From assembly GCF_030441895.1 (NCBI RefSeq), contig NZ_JARJAS010000006.1: a stretch of 64,000 nucleotides of DNA; one strand, written 5' to 3'. This DNA comes from Enterococcus_D entomosocium. GTDB taxonomy: Bacteria > Bacillota > Bacilli > Lactobacillales > Enterococcaceae. How positions within the stretch are numbered: position 1 is the first letter of the stretch; the number at the start of each line of letters is the position of its first letter. The position numbers and the translations under genes are program-made. Under the pieces are notes generated by a model that did no database searches, was not told the DNA's origin, and saw nothing but the letters and a program-made list of their open reading frames with translations. Shown here piece after piece: positions 51,584 through 60,600 of the stretch.

Positions 51584-51882
51584 ACAGTTTCCTTTCTCTT
51601 GTTTCAGCCGGCATCATTGGTTTTGATCAAAACCTGACGAACTGATTCAAAGTTGCTTGAATAGTTTTTGCACGAGTTTAGGTGAACTCTGTATCTTCGC
51701 GATTATTTTTGAAGCAAACGATTGATTTAGCCAGCTTAAGCAGATTTTGCTCAGCAGCGTGATCTACCATAAAAAAGCGTTAAAATCCACTGCTTTTCAA
51801 CCGATTTATTCACTGTCTTCCTATCAAGAATGGAAGCTGTCATAGGCGTCAACAGCTTCCATTTGATAAGATTGAGCATCGA
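51584..51882. other. Intergenic gap between giant WxL gene and wall hydrolase
   Basis: I see no coding frame with a ribosome site. It holds the hairpin at 51822-51862 and a possible but weak promoter for the hydrolase gene. Confidence 0.5.
51822..51862 (-). terminator. Terminator-like hairpin after the giant WxL gene
   Basis: The minus strand arms ATGGAAGCTGT and ACAGCTTCCAT form a perfect 11-bp stem with an 11-nt loop. The tail is TCTTGATAG rather than a T run, so it may be a weak terminator. Confidence 0.55.
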
Positions 51883-54800
51883 TCATTCGGTAGATGGGAC
51901 AAAACTTAACTCCCATTCAATCGTTGCTTGATAGGTCATGTTACGCGGATTTGATCCAATGGGTACTTCAAGTTTGACACTATCCCCCATCGTCCCCATA
52001 TCCCCGTAGCGCTGAATCCAGGTACCGCTTCCTTCATTTGCATCCGCTTCAGCGATCAAAGCGGGTACCCCAGGATCAAGGATCATTGATTCACTATAAG
52101 TGGGAGGAATTGCTGAATTGGCGGCATTCGTCAGCATAACTGCATTTTCTAAAATAATTCGTGCACCCCGAAGTTCTTCTCCTCGATCATTACGAAATCC
52201 TGCAGCGGATAATGTCGCGTTTAATTCCCAGCCGATAAATTGAGCGCGCCGGTCAGAAATCTGCACGTAATTTGGCCGTTCCTCAGTTACTGAGCCATCA
52301 GCACTGCTAAGACGTTGTGGCAATGCCTTGTACTGTTTGGTATCTGCACTTATTGATACATCTCCAAAGCTATACTGGGAGATGAAATCGATACTGATAA
52401 ACCCTAAATGTTCTGGTATATCCGGTTTATTTTCTGGATTCACTTCAATATCTGGCGCGATCGGATCTCGTGGATTCATTGTGGCAATCTCTTGAACAAC
52501 TGTTTCAGCTGTATCAAATTTTCCATTTAAGAAAGCGTAAGCCGTCACCGTATTATGTTTTGTAAACCGATCCCCCTCGGCTAAGGTCAAGCTGAAATCA
52601 CCATTGGCATCTGCTTGAAGATGAAACAAGCTGTTATCATCAAAAGAGGGTGATTGCAGTTGCGGTGCGGGAATCGCTGGATCTCCGTCAAAACGAATCA
52701 CACTATATGGTGTGGCTTTTCCCCTAATGATTCTTGAGCCTTCCAGTGCCGGATCTTCCGTTAATGGTTCTAAATGAACCTCGACATCTGGAATATATTC
52801 AAATAGAATACGTTGTGCTCTTGTGGTAAAATTCGCGCGAAAATGATCAACGATCTCTTGTGAGATGGAAGAAACATTCGAAATCGATGACAAGGTAGAG
52901 GCAAAATTCACTTTTAAATTGAAGATTGGACTCCAACTGAAGTCTGGTTCCTCCGTCAAGTTTCCATGCCGCCATTGCTTCGCAGCTTGAATATCCACAT
53001 CTAATAGCCCGCCGCTGCCGGAAATCGAAATAAGGCTGCTATTTGCTGCATTTCCGGTAACCGCCCTTGTTTTCTCTAAATTGATGCGTTGTGCATCCGC
53101 AAAAGTGAAGGTTGAGGCCGAGCTCAAAAATGTCATCAAGGAATGAGAGGGATTGGTTCCGTCCGACTTAATATCCAAGACTCCTTCTTTAGCAACAATA
53201 AATGTGGCGGCACCGGCTACATGGATCACTCCGGAGGTGGTGGTCCCTTGATTCACTGCATCAATTTCGACACTGCTTTTATTTCCAATAAGCATCGTGC
53301 TTCCAGCACCCATGTAGATAATGTTATAGCCCCATCCATTGAGGCTTGTGGTACGTCCATCAGCTTTGATTACCACTTTGCTATCCTCAGACATTTCAAA
53401 GTGGGCGCCGCTAGCATACATACTGATTGCGGGGGAGTTGGCTCGGGCAGTCAAATGAAGCTCTGATCGATTACCGATATTGATCCGTCCATTCGCAATA
53501 TAAATATTTGCTCCAAAAGCCTCACCGGCTGTTCCAGCTGCACGCAGAGACATCTTTGCATCATTGCCAATAGTCATACGCCCCGTTGCATAATATAAAT
53601 AGATATTGCCGGAATTTATTGTCGACATGTCAACTGTTGCGTTATCAAGAATTTCCAATTGTGTTACTTCCATATTCGCTTGGTTGGTTGCATTGATCGT
53701 TTGCACACGTCCAGATCTGGAAGTATATGTCGGAGTTTGATGCGATATTACTTCGCCAGACATAATAACAGGTGTCGCTAACGAATGGATCAACTGATTG
53801 CCCGCGTTGGTTAAATTGTGGTAACGCATTCTGGATAGATTTTGTTGCGGAATACTCATATTCGTAAAATTCATGAAGCCATAATAGTTGCCATGAACGA
53901 TATCGATATTTTGGTACGTGATATCCCACGGCGTTGCACTATTGACGGTACTATCATAAAATCCGACAGCAACAGCTCTAAAGTCGATTTGATACCCATT
54001 GCCTTCGATCACAAGCGTTCGCGAAATTCCAGAAGCATTGGTCCAAATATAGGCTACCCCATTCGACGGGTTGGAAGTTGCACTTCCCGCAGCCACTCCG
54101 GAAACTCCTTGAGTAGGATTGTTTGATGATTCAAAGTCATTTACGATATTGATATAATTTACTTCTCTATTCACGATTGCCGCCATAAACTCTTGCCAGT
54201 TGGAAACATCCCGGTGACTGATTTCGTCTAACGGTGTGACCGGTTCTGTCAATTGGGCAATTGCTTCTGCTTGGTCAGCTTCTGTGTCTTGCTGATTCTC
54301 ATTTAGGTTCGCGTCATTAGAAGGTTGCGTGGTTCGGTTCCCTTCCTGCGGCGTGTCTGATGGTGAGACCTCTGTCTCGATCGTTTCATTATCTGCATCA
54401 TCATCCAAGTCCTCTTCCCCGTCATCTTCTGCCTGTACTTCGATCGTTAGTTCCGCTTCACCTATAAAAAGTCGATAATCGCCTATTTTATTAAAGACGA
54501 TAGGAATCTCGAACTCCATTAGCTCTTCATCAAAGGTAAGCGTCCATTCCTGTTCTTCTTCAGACAGCTTCTTATTCTTCACTTCTGTAGCAAATTCTTC
54601 TTCCACGATCGCTGCTTCTTTCGCTACAACTAGCGTAATCTCATTTAAAGGTTGGCTTGATACGACGAAAACGTCGATCGGTTGATCCACGACACCTTCA
54701 ATCACACTAACTGGAAACTGAAAAAAAGGGTTATGGATGTCAAATTCTTTTGTTTGGATCGGTTGTGTTGCTTTATCAAGCAAGGACATATTCTGCGTTT

Positions 54801-54936
54801 CGTCCAACGGTTCAATCGTGTGATCGATGGCGTGGATTTCCGGCAATAGGATACTGCTCAGACTTGGAAAAAAAGTTTGCACACTTAGTAATCCAATAAT
54901 GATCGCAATTATTACCTTGTGCGGGGTATTCTTCAT
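51883..54936 (-). CDS. Large WxL-domain surface protein
   Basis: A 1017-aa exported protein. A signal peptide/helix lies at residues 3-25 and a Glu/Asp-rich linker at about 170-225. The middle ~400 residues (about 250-640) contain short Asn/Ser-rich repeats such as NISGNIYLYYATGRMTIGN-type rungs, which suggests a right-handed beta-helix like pectate lyase-type adhesins. An Ig-like or bacterial-immunoglobulin-type region follows. The C-terminal WxL domain has FIGWELNATL and ATIEWELSF. WxL domains bind peptidoglycan non-covalently. The ATG at 54936 sits two bases after the DUF916 gene, with AGGTGGGG upstream; a longer frame has no ribosome site. Confidence 0.88.
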   Translation of the reverse strand: MKNTPHKVIIAIIIGLLSVQTFFPSLSSILLPEIHAIDHTIEPLDETQNMSLLDKATQPIQTKEFDIHNPFFQFPVSVIEGVVDQPIDVFVVSSQPLNEITLVVAKEAAIVEEEFATEVKNKKLSEEEQEWTLTFDEELMEFEIPIVFNKIGDYRLFIGEAELTIEVQAEDDGEEDLDDDADNETIETEVSPSDTPQEGNRTTQPSNDANLNENQQDTEADQAEAIAQLTEPVTPLDEISHRDVSNWQEFMAAIVNREVNYINIVNDFESSNNPTQGVSGVAAGSATSNPSNGVAYIWTNASGISRTLVIEGNGYQIDFRAVAVGFYDSTVNSATPWDITYQNIDIVHGNYYGFMNFTNMSIPQQNLSRMRYHNLTNAGNQLIHSLATPVIMSGEVISHQTPTYTSRSGRVQTINATNQANMEVTQLEILDNATVDMSTINSGNIYLYYATGRMTIGNDAKMSLRAAGTAGEAFGANIYIANGRINIGNRSELHLTARANSPAISMYASGAHFEMSEDSKVVIKADGRTTSLNGWGYNIIYMGAGSTMLIGNKSSVEIDAVNQGTTTSGVIHVAGAATFIVAKEGVLDIKSDGTNPSHSLMTFLSSASTFTFADAQRINLEKTRAVTGNAANSSLISISGSGGLLDVDIQAAKQWRHGNLTEEPDFSWSPIFNLKVNFASTLSSISNVSSISQEIVDHFRANFTTRAQRILFEYIPDVEVHLEPLTEDPALEGSRIIRGKATPYSVIRFDGDPAIPAPQLQSPSFDDNSLFHLQADANGDFSLTLAEGDRFTKHNTVTAYAFLNGKFDTAETVVQEIATMNPRDPIAPDIEVNPENKPDIPEHLGFISIDFISQYSFGDVSISADTKQYKALPQRLSSADGSVTEERPNYVQISDRRAQFIGWELNATLSAAGFRNDRGEELRGARIILENAVMLTNAANSAIPPTYSESMILDPGVPALIAEADANEGSGTWIQRYGDMGTMGDSVKLEVPIGSNPRNMTYQATIEWELSFVPSTE

Positions 54937-54937
54937 T

Positions 54938-55999
54938 TCAACTTTCCCCACCTTCCTTTGCATTTTTTTTCTTATGAACAATTAGGATGATCGCAATAAT
55001 TAGAAGCAAGCTGATTAGACCAGCCGTGGCGATCATCCACCAATTGAGTGACGTATCTACAGTGACATCGAGTTCATTTAAGCGGCGAGCATCTTCTGCC
55101 TCTACGCTAAATATCTGTTCCCAAGACCACTCTTCCTCTCCTGACCGCGCAGTAAGATTCAATACATACTCCCCATTACGAAAACGATCGCCATCCAAGG
55201 GAATTGGGAAATGCATATGTGAATTAGGAGCCATTTGCATAGATGATTGACTTGTTTCATATAAGATCGTCTCACCACCAACAGAACGAATTTCAGCTGT
55301 TACTTCCAATTGATTGACAAATGTTGCTGTATAATTTTGGATAACAGCACTAAATACGTTTCGGTAGTTTACTTGATCGGCAAAAACATCAAGCAGTTCC
55401 AATCCCGGATCCGTTGCGGACCGATTGTTGCTTACTACCACACCAATGACATAGGAAAATGCATTCCGAATGCCTAATCCTTCTTCAGCAGATTGTGTTT
55501 GCTCCTCTTCCGAAATAACCTCTTTGATTCGAATGCCACCTGCCAAAACCCCTTTGAATTCCTCTTCCGGCATCGTAATCGGTAAAGAAATGATTCGTTT
55601 TTCTAATGGATCGAACAATACGGTTTCAGGCACCTCTACCAGTTCATCAATTGATGCAGGTAAAGTCGGATCAGGGGATTCTGCATCCCTGCCATATTCC
55701 ACAACACCATTCACATTCGTAAATGCCGTATGGGCAGAAATTTCTATTTCGATCGCTTGATCAGAACCATTTTCGATCTCTAAAGCCAATTCATCACGTT
55801 CTCCTGCCCCAAGATTTAAATCGAAATACCCCAACGCCCCTCCTTCCAGCTGACTTTCCGGTAAGATAGGCGTCACATAAAAGTTTAATTCTGATTCTGT
55901 CTGAGCATAGCTCATTCTTGGTGAAAAAAAGAATGATAGTAGGATGACCGCACAGGTAACCGTTTTTATCCATTTCATTCTCATACGTTGTTCAGTCAA
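54938..55999 (-). CDS. WxL-interacting protein (DUF916/DUF3324)
   Basis: A 353-aa membrane-anchored protein. A signal peptide lies at about residues 5-31, the N-terminal DUF916-type region follows (FYVTPILPESQLEGGALGYFDL), then a second Ig-like region of the DUF3324 type, and a C-terminal TM helix (WWMIATAGLISLLLIIAIILIV) with a basic tail. In other WxL clusters such proteins bind WxL proteins and peptidoglycan. The start is a TTG at 55999, eight bases after GGAAGGAG; no ATG has a ribosome site. A terminator lies just before it. Confidence 0.9.
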   Translation of the reverse strand: MTEQRMRMKWIKTVTCAVILLSFFFSPRMSYAQTESELNFYVTPILPESQLEGGALGYFDLNLGAGERDELALEIENGSDQAIEIEISAHTAFTNVNGVVEYGRDAESPDPTLPASIDELVEVPETVLFDPLEKRIISLPITMPEEEFKGVLAGGIRIKEVISEEEQTQSAEEGLGIRNAFSYVIGVVVSNNRSATDPGLELLDVFADQVNYRNVFSAVIQNYTATFVNQLEVTAEIRSVGGETILYETSQSSMQMAPNSHMHFPIPLDGDRFRNGEYVLNLTARSGEEEWSWEQIFSVEAEDARRLNELDVTVDTSLNWWMIATAGLISLLLIIAIILIVHKKKNAKEGGES

Positions 56000-56014
56000 A
56001 AGTGGTTCTCCTTC

Positions 56015-56047
56015 CAAAAAAGGCAGGAATAATTTACTATTCCTGCC
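56015..56047 (-). terminator. Internal terminator between WxL and DUF916 genes
   Basis: The minus strand arms GGCAGGAAT and ATTCCTGCC with an 8-nt loop are followed by TTTTTTGG, just before the DUF916 gene's Shine-Dalgarno. It probably gives partial termination, so the WxL genes upstream are made in excess of the anchor protein. Confidence 0.85.
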
Positions 56048-56078
56048 AGTTGTTTCTTGTTGCAAGCTATGATCCTTC

Positions 56079-56891
56079 TTACGGATTTACTGTTTCGCCG
56101 CCACTATCAACAGAAGCAGTTAGCGTCCATGTCATTTCAGCAGTATAGTTAGTTGCTAGCTGCGTGGTAGAGCCTGGTACAAATAGTTGAATATCATCAT
56201 TTCTGATAATTTCGCCTTCTTGTTTATTAAGATTTTGTTCCGTCAATTTTTCCTGATCTCCCCAGAAAATCGATGAAGCGCCCGCGCCTTGACCGACCGA
56301 AGCACGCATGACAGGAATGTCTTGATCGTTGACATCTAGGATCAACGCATTTTGTTCTTCATTATTGATAACGGCACTTGGCTGTAAGTCTCGATCACCC
56401 TCGCCTTTGTTGAACACGATTTCAGAGTTTGCCAACTTGATTTTTGCCCCAGTCAAGACATCTCCTGATTCAGAAGTAAAATCAGTTAGACTAACATTTA
56501 ATGTCCAACCAGCATGCGTTCCTCGGGTATCTTGCACTTGGGCAAACGATACGTACGGTGTCGTCCCTGATTGATCAGCCAAATTACGCTCATCAGCAAC
56601 GATTGAATACCAACGATCACTGGTAGAAATAGCATTCTGACCAAAATCGAATGTTTGTGGTGCATAAGCAATGGTAAATGGGCCCGTTTGTCCTGGCGGT
56701 GTTGGTTCGATTGTTTCTACTTCTGGGTGCACGACTGGCGGTTGTACCACTGTTAGATCGCTTCCGTCTGAGGTAAACCCTACAACGTTATCGGTAATCG
56801 TTTCTAATGAAGATTGGGCAAAGGCTTGAACGCCTCCTGCTAGTAAAGTGGTGGATAATACAGCGACCGTAGCTAAACGAATCTTTTTCAT
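56079..56891 (-). CDS. Small WxL-domain surface protein
   Basis: A 270-aa exported protein. The signal peptide (KKIRLATVAVLSTTLLAGGVQAFA) is followed by a Pro-rich linker with PPGQTGPFTIAYAPQTFDFG, then the WxL domain. The two signature strands are HAGWTLNVSLTDF and AEMTWTLTASVDSG. The protein is a paralogue of the next WxL protein upstream; the GQTGP-TIAYAP segment is shared. It should attach to peptidoglycan by WxL and associate with the DUF916 protein. Start follows GAAGGAAC. Confidence 0.94.
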   Translation of the reverse strand: MKKIRLATVAVLSTTLLAGGVQAFAQSSLETITDNVVGFTSDGSDLTVVQPPVVHPEVETIEPTPPGQTGPFTIAYAPQTFDFGQNAISTSDRWYSIVADERNLADQSGTTPYVSFAQVQDTRGTHAGWTLNVSLTDFTSESGDVLTGAKIKLANSEIVFNKGEGDRDLQPSAVINNEEQNALILDVNDQDIPVMRASVGQGAGASSIFWGDQEKLTEQNLNKQEGEIIRNDDIQLFVPGSTTQLATNYTAEMTWTLTASVDSGGETVNP

Positions 56892-56933
56892 TTCTAGTTC
56901 CTTCTTTCTTTTTTTATTCAGTACAAAACCAAG

Positions 56934-57743
56934 TTACTGAACCGTTTCTCCGTCCGGTCCAGCTGTTGCAGCCAAAGTCCAAGTAAGAGTTGCTTCATAA
57001 AGAGCAGCGTCTTTTGCTGTTGATCCAGGAACAAGTAACTCGATTCCAGCATTTTCAACAACCTCTGCACCTGCTTCTACTTGTCGATTGATTTCTTCCT
57101 GATCGCCCCAAACGACTGACGATACGCCAGCACCTTTTGTTTGAGCAGCAGTCAGAACCGAATGCTCACTATTTGTAGCATCTAAAATCAATCCATCCGC
57201 ATGAATTTGTGGCTCATTTTCTTGGTTGCTTCCGTTATATTCCAATTTTGGCGAATTAAAACGAATTCTTGCTCCAGTCAGTTCATTATTCTGTGTTCCT
57301 GATTCAAAAGCACTTAAGGAAACTTTTAAGTCCCAACCAGCATTTGTCCCACGCGTATCTTGGACTTGAGCAAATGAAACATATGGAACTCTTTCTTCAC
57401 TATCTTCCGCGTCTTTTAGCTTGTGTAATTCAGCCACTAGCTTATATTCTTGATCGGTATTAGAAATCACTTGCTCACCGAAATTAAGCGTAGGTGCGTA
57501 AGCAATGGTCAATGGTCCCGTTTGTCCTTCCGGGCCGACTGGATTGATCTCTACATCTGGACCATTAGGACCAGGATTTGGTGGTTGAACTACTGTCGCT
57601 TCGCTATCGTTTGGTACAAAGAGAACTTTCCCTTCTGTATCATGGTTTGTTACACTCTCAGTAGCGAAGGCTTCCGCGCTAATAGTAAATAAAGTTGCAG
57701 CTAAAACAGCTGCCGATGCAAATCGTACGAATTTCAAATTCAT
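56934..57743 (-). CDS. Small WxL-domain surface protein
   Basis: A 269-aa exported paralogue of the WxL protein downstream. The signal peptide is NLKFVRFASAAVLAATLFTISAEAFA, followed by the shared EGQTGPLTIAYAPTLNFG stretch and the WxL strands NAGWDLKVSLSAFES and TLTWTLAATAGPDG. It lies between the LPXTG gene and its paralogue. The start is uncertain: the ATG at 57743 has AGG only a base upstream, and a TTG four codons earlier lacks a clear ribosome site; coupling with the LPXTG gene stop is likely. Confidence 0.92.
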   Translation of the reverse strand: MNLKFVRFASAAVLAATLFTISAEAFATESVTNHDTEGKVLFVPNDSEATVVQPPNPGPNGPDVEINPVGPEGQTGPLTIAYAPTLNFGEQVISNTDQEYKLVAELHKLKDAEDSEERVPYVSFAQVQDTRGTNAGWDLKVSLSAFESGTQNNELTGARIRFNSPKLEYNGSNQENEPQIHADGLILDATNSEHSVLTAAQTKGAGVSSVVWGDQEEINRQVEAGAEVVENAGIELLVPGSTAKDAALYEATLTWTLAATAGPDGETVQ

Positions 57744-57751
57744 CCCTGCTT

Positions 57752-58126
57752 TCAAATTATTTGTCTTTTCTTTTTAACCATCACAAATTTTGATCGATGT
57801 TTGGTATATTGCACATACAATACAACCAGTACAAGCAGTAATCCAAGAAAGATTACGCCGTAAGTTCTTGTCTCGTTGGTCTTTGGTAAAATACCACCTG
57901 GTTTTGCTACCTTGTTTGGTGGCGATATATTCTCTGTAGGGCCTGCTGGCGGTGCTGGTTCGGGTTGCCCAATAGGCTCATAAACACCGGTAAAGAGCAC
58001 AGAGCTTTCTGTTTCAACCGACTGCACTTCCTGAGCATTCACCGCTGCCGTAGAAATAGTTATCCCATAAAAAAGAGTGCAAAACAGAACCATACGAACT
58101 AATTTCCATACCTTTTCTCCTTTCAT
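57752..58126 (-). CDS. Small LPXTG-anchored protein of the WxL locus
   Basis: A 124-aa exported protein. The signal peptide ends near AVNAQE, a short Pro/Glu-rich segment follows, and the C-terminus has LPKTNE, a hydrophobic helix and a basic tail, the sortase signal in a variant form. It should be tied to peptidoglycan by sortase A. Such short LPXTG proteins occur in WxL gene clusters, where their function is not well known. The ATG at 58126 has GGAGGG upstream; the 16-codon longer frame is less likely. It is the first gene of the locus. Confidence 0.85.
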   Translation of the reverse strand: MKGEKVWKLVRMVLFCTLFYGITISTAAVNAQEVQSVETESSVLFTGVYEPIGQPEPAPPAGPTENISPPNKVAKPGGILPKTNETRTYGVIFLGLLLVLVVLYVQYTKHRSKFVMVKKKRQII

Positions 58127-58653
58127 TCTCCCTCCTCCTCTATACTTGCCACGTCTTATAAGTGATCTTTTCAAAACAGCGTTTGCCTAAGACCCGTTAA
58201 CAAAAATGATTTTGAGATCGTTTCAGAATCATTTGAGATGTGCAACGCTTTTTCTGTCATTCGTAAAATAGCAGAGAAAGACTTATAACTTTTGACAAAG
58301 TTCACTATACTGATGATTTTCACAGATTTGAAATATTATTTTTCACCAATGGGTGAATTTTCTTATTAATATTCCTTTTTATTGACCAAAAATAAGCATT
58401 TTTATAAAAAGAAAGGGTAAAAATTTTGCGAAAGAAGCCCATCATACTAAGCTTACAAATAGTTTCAAAAAAAAGGCGTATTGGAAGGTTCATTTCGCAT
58501 CGAGCATCACCCCTCACACGATCTATTTGTGAAAAAACACCTGATTTTGAGTGGTGTAATCAAAAAAATTCAGTAAGCTTATGTTTTTCCAGTTACTTGA
58601 AAGGGCTTTAATAAAGGGTATTACGTTAATTACCTGTTTTTTATCAATTTGTG
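58127..58653. other. Intergenic region upstream of the WxL locus
   Basis: I see no convincing gene in these roughly 530 bases. It is A/T-rich and should hold the promoter for the leftward WxL operon, but I could not fix a convincing -35/-10 pair. Two copies of TTTGAGAT (58211-58218 and 58232-58239) are 21 bp apart, which could be a binding site for a regulator. Two short frames (58426-58611 plus, 58320-58517 minus) lack ribosome sites. Confidence 0.6.
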
Positions 58654-58685
58654 CAAAAAAAACGCTAAGCGATTTCGCTTAGCGT
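58654..58685 (-). terminator. Terminator after nth
   Basis: The minus strand arms ACGCTAAGCG and CGCTTAGCGT form a perfect stem with a 4-nt loop followed by a run of T residues. Confidence 0.9.
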
Positions 58686-58719
58686 CTTGATCCTAGATAC
58701 TTTTGGTCTATGTTCACCA

Positions 58720-59376
58720 TTAAATGGTTTTCTTCCCCTTCATGCGAAGCTTTCCTTCTTGGCACATCGCCAACAACGGGCAAATCTCACACTTTGGCGC
58801 CCTCGCGGTACAATGATAACGGCCAAAGAAAATCATCGTATGGTGGGTTTTGACCCATAATGGTTCGGGAATCTTTTTCATCAACGTTTGTTCAACTTCT
58901 AGTACATTGGCATCTAATTTACAAATGCGCAATCTTTTTGACACCCGTTCGACGTGGGTATCGACAGCGATTGCCGGTATCCCATAGGCATCACCAAGTA
59001 CCACATTCGCAGTTTTTCTGCCGACACCTGGCAAAGAAACCAAATCTTCTCTTGTTTTCGGCACTTCACCACCAAAACGTAGCAATAGTTCCGAAGCACA
59101 AGCTTTGATATTTTTTGCCTTGTTTCGATACAGACCGATCGACTTGATTTTTGCAATCACATCTTCTAAAGGTGCTTCGCTCAAAGCTTGCGGTGTAGGA
59201 TAAGCCTCAAAAAGTGCCGGGGTGACTTTATTTACCGAGACATCTGTTGCTTGCGCACTTAAAATGACTGCGATCAATAATTCAAACGCATTTTTGGATA
59301 CCAATTCACCATGCGCTTCGGGAAACATCTCGTACATTGTTTCGATGGCGATCATTGTTTTTTCTTTGCTGATCAT
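58720..59376 (-). CDS. nth: Endonuclease III
   Basis: A 218-aa DNA glycosylase/AP lyase that starts base-excision repair of oxidised pyrimidines. The helix-hairpin-helix motif LPGVGRKTANVVLGDAYG includes the catalytic Lys region, VDTHVERVS holds the catalytic Asp, and the [4Fe-4S] ligands are the Cys residues of CTARAPKCEICPLLAMC. It lies 24 nt downstream of dnaD, as in Bacillus. A terminator follows. Confidence 0.97.
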   Translation of the reverse strand: MISKEKTMIAIETMYEMFPEAHGELVSKNAFELLIAVILSAQATDVSVNKVTPALFEAYPTPQALSEAPLEDVIAKIKSIGLYRNKAKNIKACASELLLRFGGEVPKTREDLVSLPGVGRKTANVVLGDAYGIPAIAVDTHVERVSKRLRICKLDANVLEVEQTLMKKIPEPLWVKTHHTMIFFGRYHCTARAPKCEICPLLAMCQEGKLRMKGKKTI

Positions 59377-59400
59377 AGGACTATTTGAACTCCTTGTCTG

Positions 59401-60102
59401 TTACTCTCCTTCTAACCAATTATGCATAGGGATTTTGGGCATTGGCCCTTCTTCCTGTGAAATATTCTCATTTTGAAGAAATTGTTTTTTTCTTCTTTTT
59501 TGTTCTTCCTCAACTTGCGCTTTCGACGTGATATTCTTACGTTCCCAAGAAAGTAAGATACGATCGATGTAATTTAAGCTATAAGCCTGATTCAAAACCG
59601 CTTCTCGCAAAGCAAACTGAATCAGTTCCGGATCGTAATGGTCCTCATCCAACCACTGCCCGATCCGCTGGTATTCGATTGCTGACAATGGCCGACCAAA
59701 CTCGCCTTCAAACAAGCGATATAACCCACGGATTTTTTCTTCATTTGATTCTACTGCCTCATTTTTCGATTGCTGTGTCAAGAGAAATTCTAAACGGTCA
59801 TAGATTCCTGTGAAATCATAATAATCAACCATTTTTCCGGCAGCATCTTTTTTTGATTCCATTCGCAGTACATCTTTTTTAAGTAATTGATTTAACCAAT
59901 GGTAAATTTCTTTTTGATCACTCCCCATCACAGAGGCAATCTCACGTAAATCGGGGAAATCATTTCCTTGCTCATGACTGCGATACAACTGCAGCCATAA
60001 CAAAAATTCGTCATTTGTCAATCCAAGATGATGGTAATTTTCTAAAAGCAAATTTGATATCGTTGTTTGCCCTTTTGCTAAATAGTCCTTTAACGAAACC
60101 AT
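59401..60102 (-). CDS. dnaD: DnaD-family replication protein
   Basis: A 233-aa primosomal protein. The N-terminal winged-helix part (MVSLKDYLAKGQ, then LREIASVMGSDQKEIYHWLNQLLKKD) binds DNA and oligomerises, and the C-terminal DnaB/DnaD domain has FEGEFGRPLSAIEYQRIGQWLDEDHYD and the conserved YSLNYIDRILLSWERKNI. It loads the helicase with DnaA/DnaB/DnaI. The ATG at 60102 follows AAGAGGAT by 7 nt; the longer frame starts inside the upstream gap. Confidence 0.92.
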   Translation of the reverse strand: MVSLKDYLAKGQTTISNLLLENYHHLGLTNDEFLLWLQLYRSHEQGNDFPDLREIASVMGSDQKEIYHWLNQLLKKDVLRMESKKDAAGKMVDYYDFTGIYDRLEFLLTQQSKNEAVESNEEKIRGLYRLFEGEFGRPLSAIEYQRIGQWLDEDHYDPELIQFALREAVLNQAYSLNYIDRILLSWERKNITSKAQVEEEQKRRKKQFLQNENISQEEGPMPKIPMHNWLEGE

Positions 60103-60165
60103 ACTGTATCCTCTTCTCCTTGATTCACCTGAAACTCTATGATCCTTTGGTCCAGGATCGATCCA

Positions 60166-60198
60166 ATAAAAAGGGGACGACGCAAAGGCGGACGTCCC
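60166..60198 (-). terminator. Terminator between ridA and dnaD
   Basis: The minus strand arms GGGACG and CGTCCC enclose a 13-nt loop and are followed by CTTTTTATT. Confidence 0.65.
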
Positions 60199-60213
60199 AC
60201 GATTCATTCTTGG

Positions 60214-60600
60214 TTACGCTTTTTCTTTGACTGCTGCGATGATCTCAACTTCAACCAAAACATCTTTTGGCAAGCGGGCAACTTCTACAGCAGAACGTGC
60301 AGGTAACTCTTCATTGAACAATGTGCTATAGGTATTATTGAAAGGAACGAAATCATTCATATTTTTTAAAAAACATGTCGTCTTAACGATGTCATCTGGC
60401 GTAAGTTCCGCCGCTTCAAGAATCGCGTTGATATTTTTCAATACTTGCTGAGTCTGTACTTCAATCGTCGTACCGACAACTTCCCCCGAAACAGGATCTA
60501 ATGGCACTTGACCAGAAGCAAACAAAAAGCCGTTTGCGATTTTTGCTTGAACATAAGGACCGATTGCTTGTGGTGCTTGATCTGTAGAAATTATCTTCAT
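60214..60600 (-). CDS. ridA: RidA-family reactive-intermediate deaminase
   Basis: A 128-aa protein that hydrolyses reactive enamine/imine intermediates made by PLP enzymes. The family core is ASGQVPLDPVSGEVV, and the Arg of the active site lies in LPARSAVEVARLP. The ATG overlaps the perR stop as ATGA and is preceded by GAGGAGG. Being coupled to perR suggests a link with oxidative stress or metal limitation; that is an inference. Confidence 0.94.
   Translation of the reverse strand: MKIISTDQAPQAIGPYVQAKIANGFLFASGQVPLDPVSGEVVGTTIEVQTQQVLKNINAILEAAELTPDDIVKTTCFLKNMNDFVPFNNTYSTLFNEELPARSAVEVARLPKDVLVEVEIIAAVKEKA

Noticed and set aside
58320..58611. Two 60-65 codon frames, one on each strand
   Set aside because: No ribosome sites, A/T-rich low-quality composition, overlap each other, and no recognisable features.
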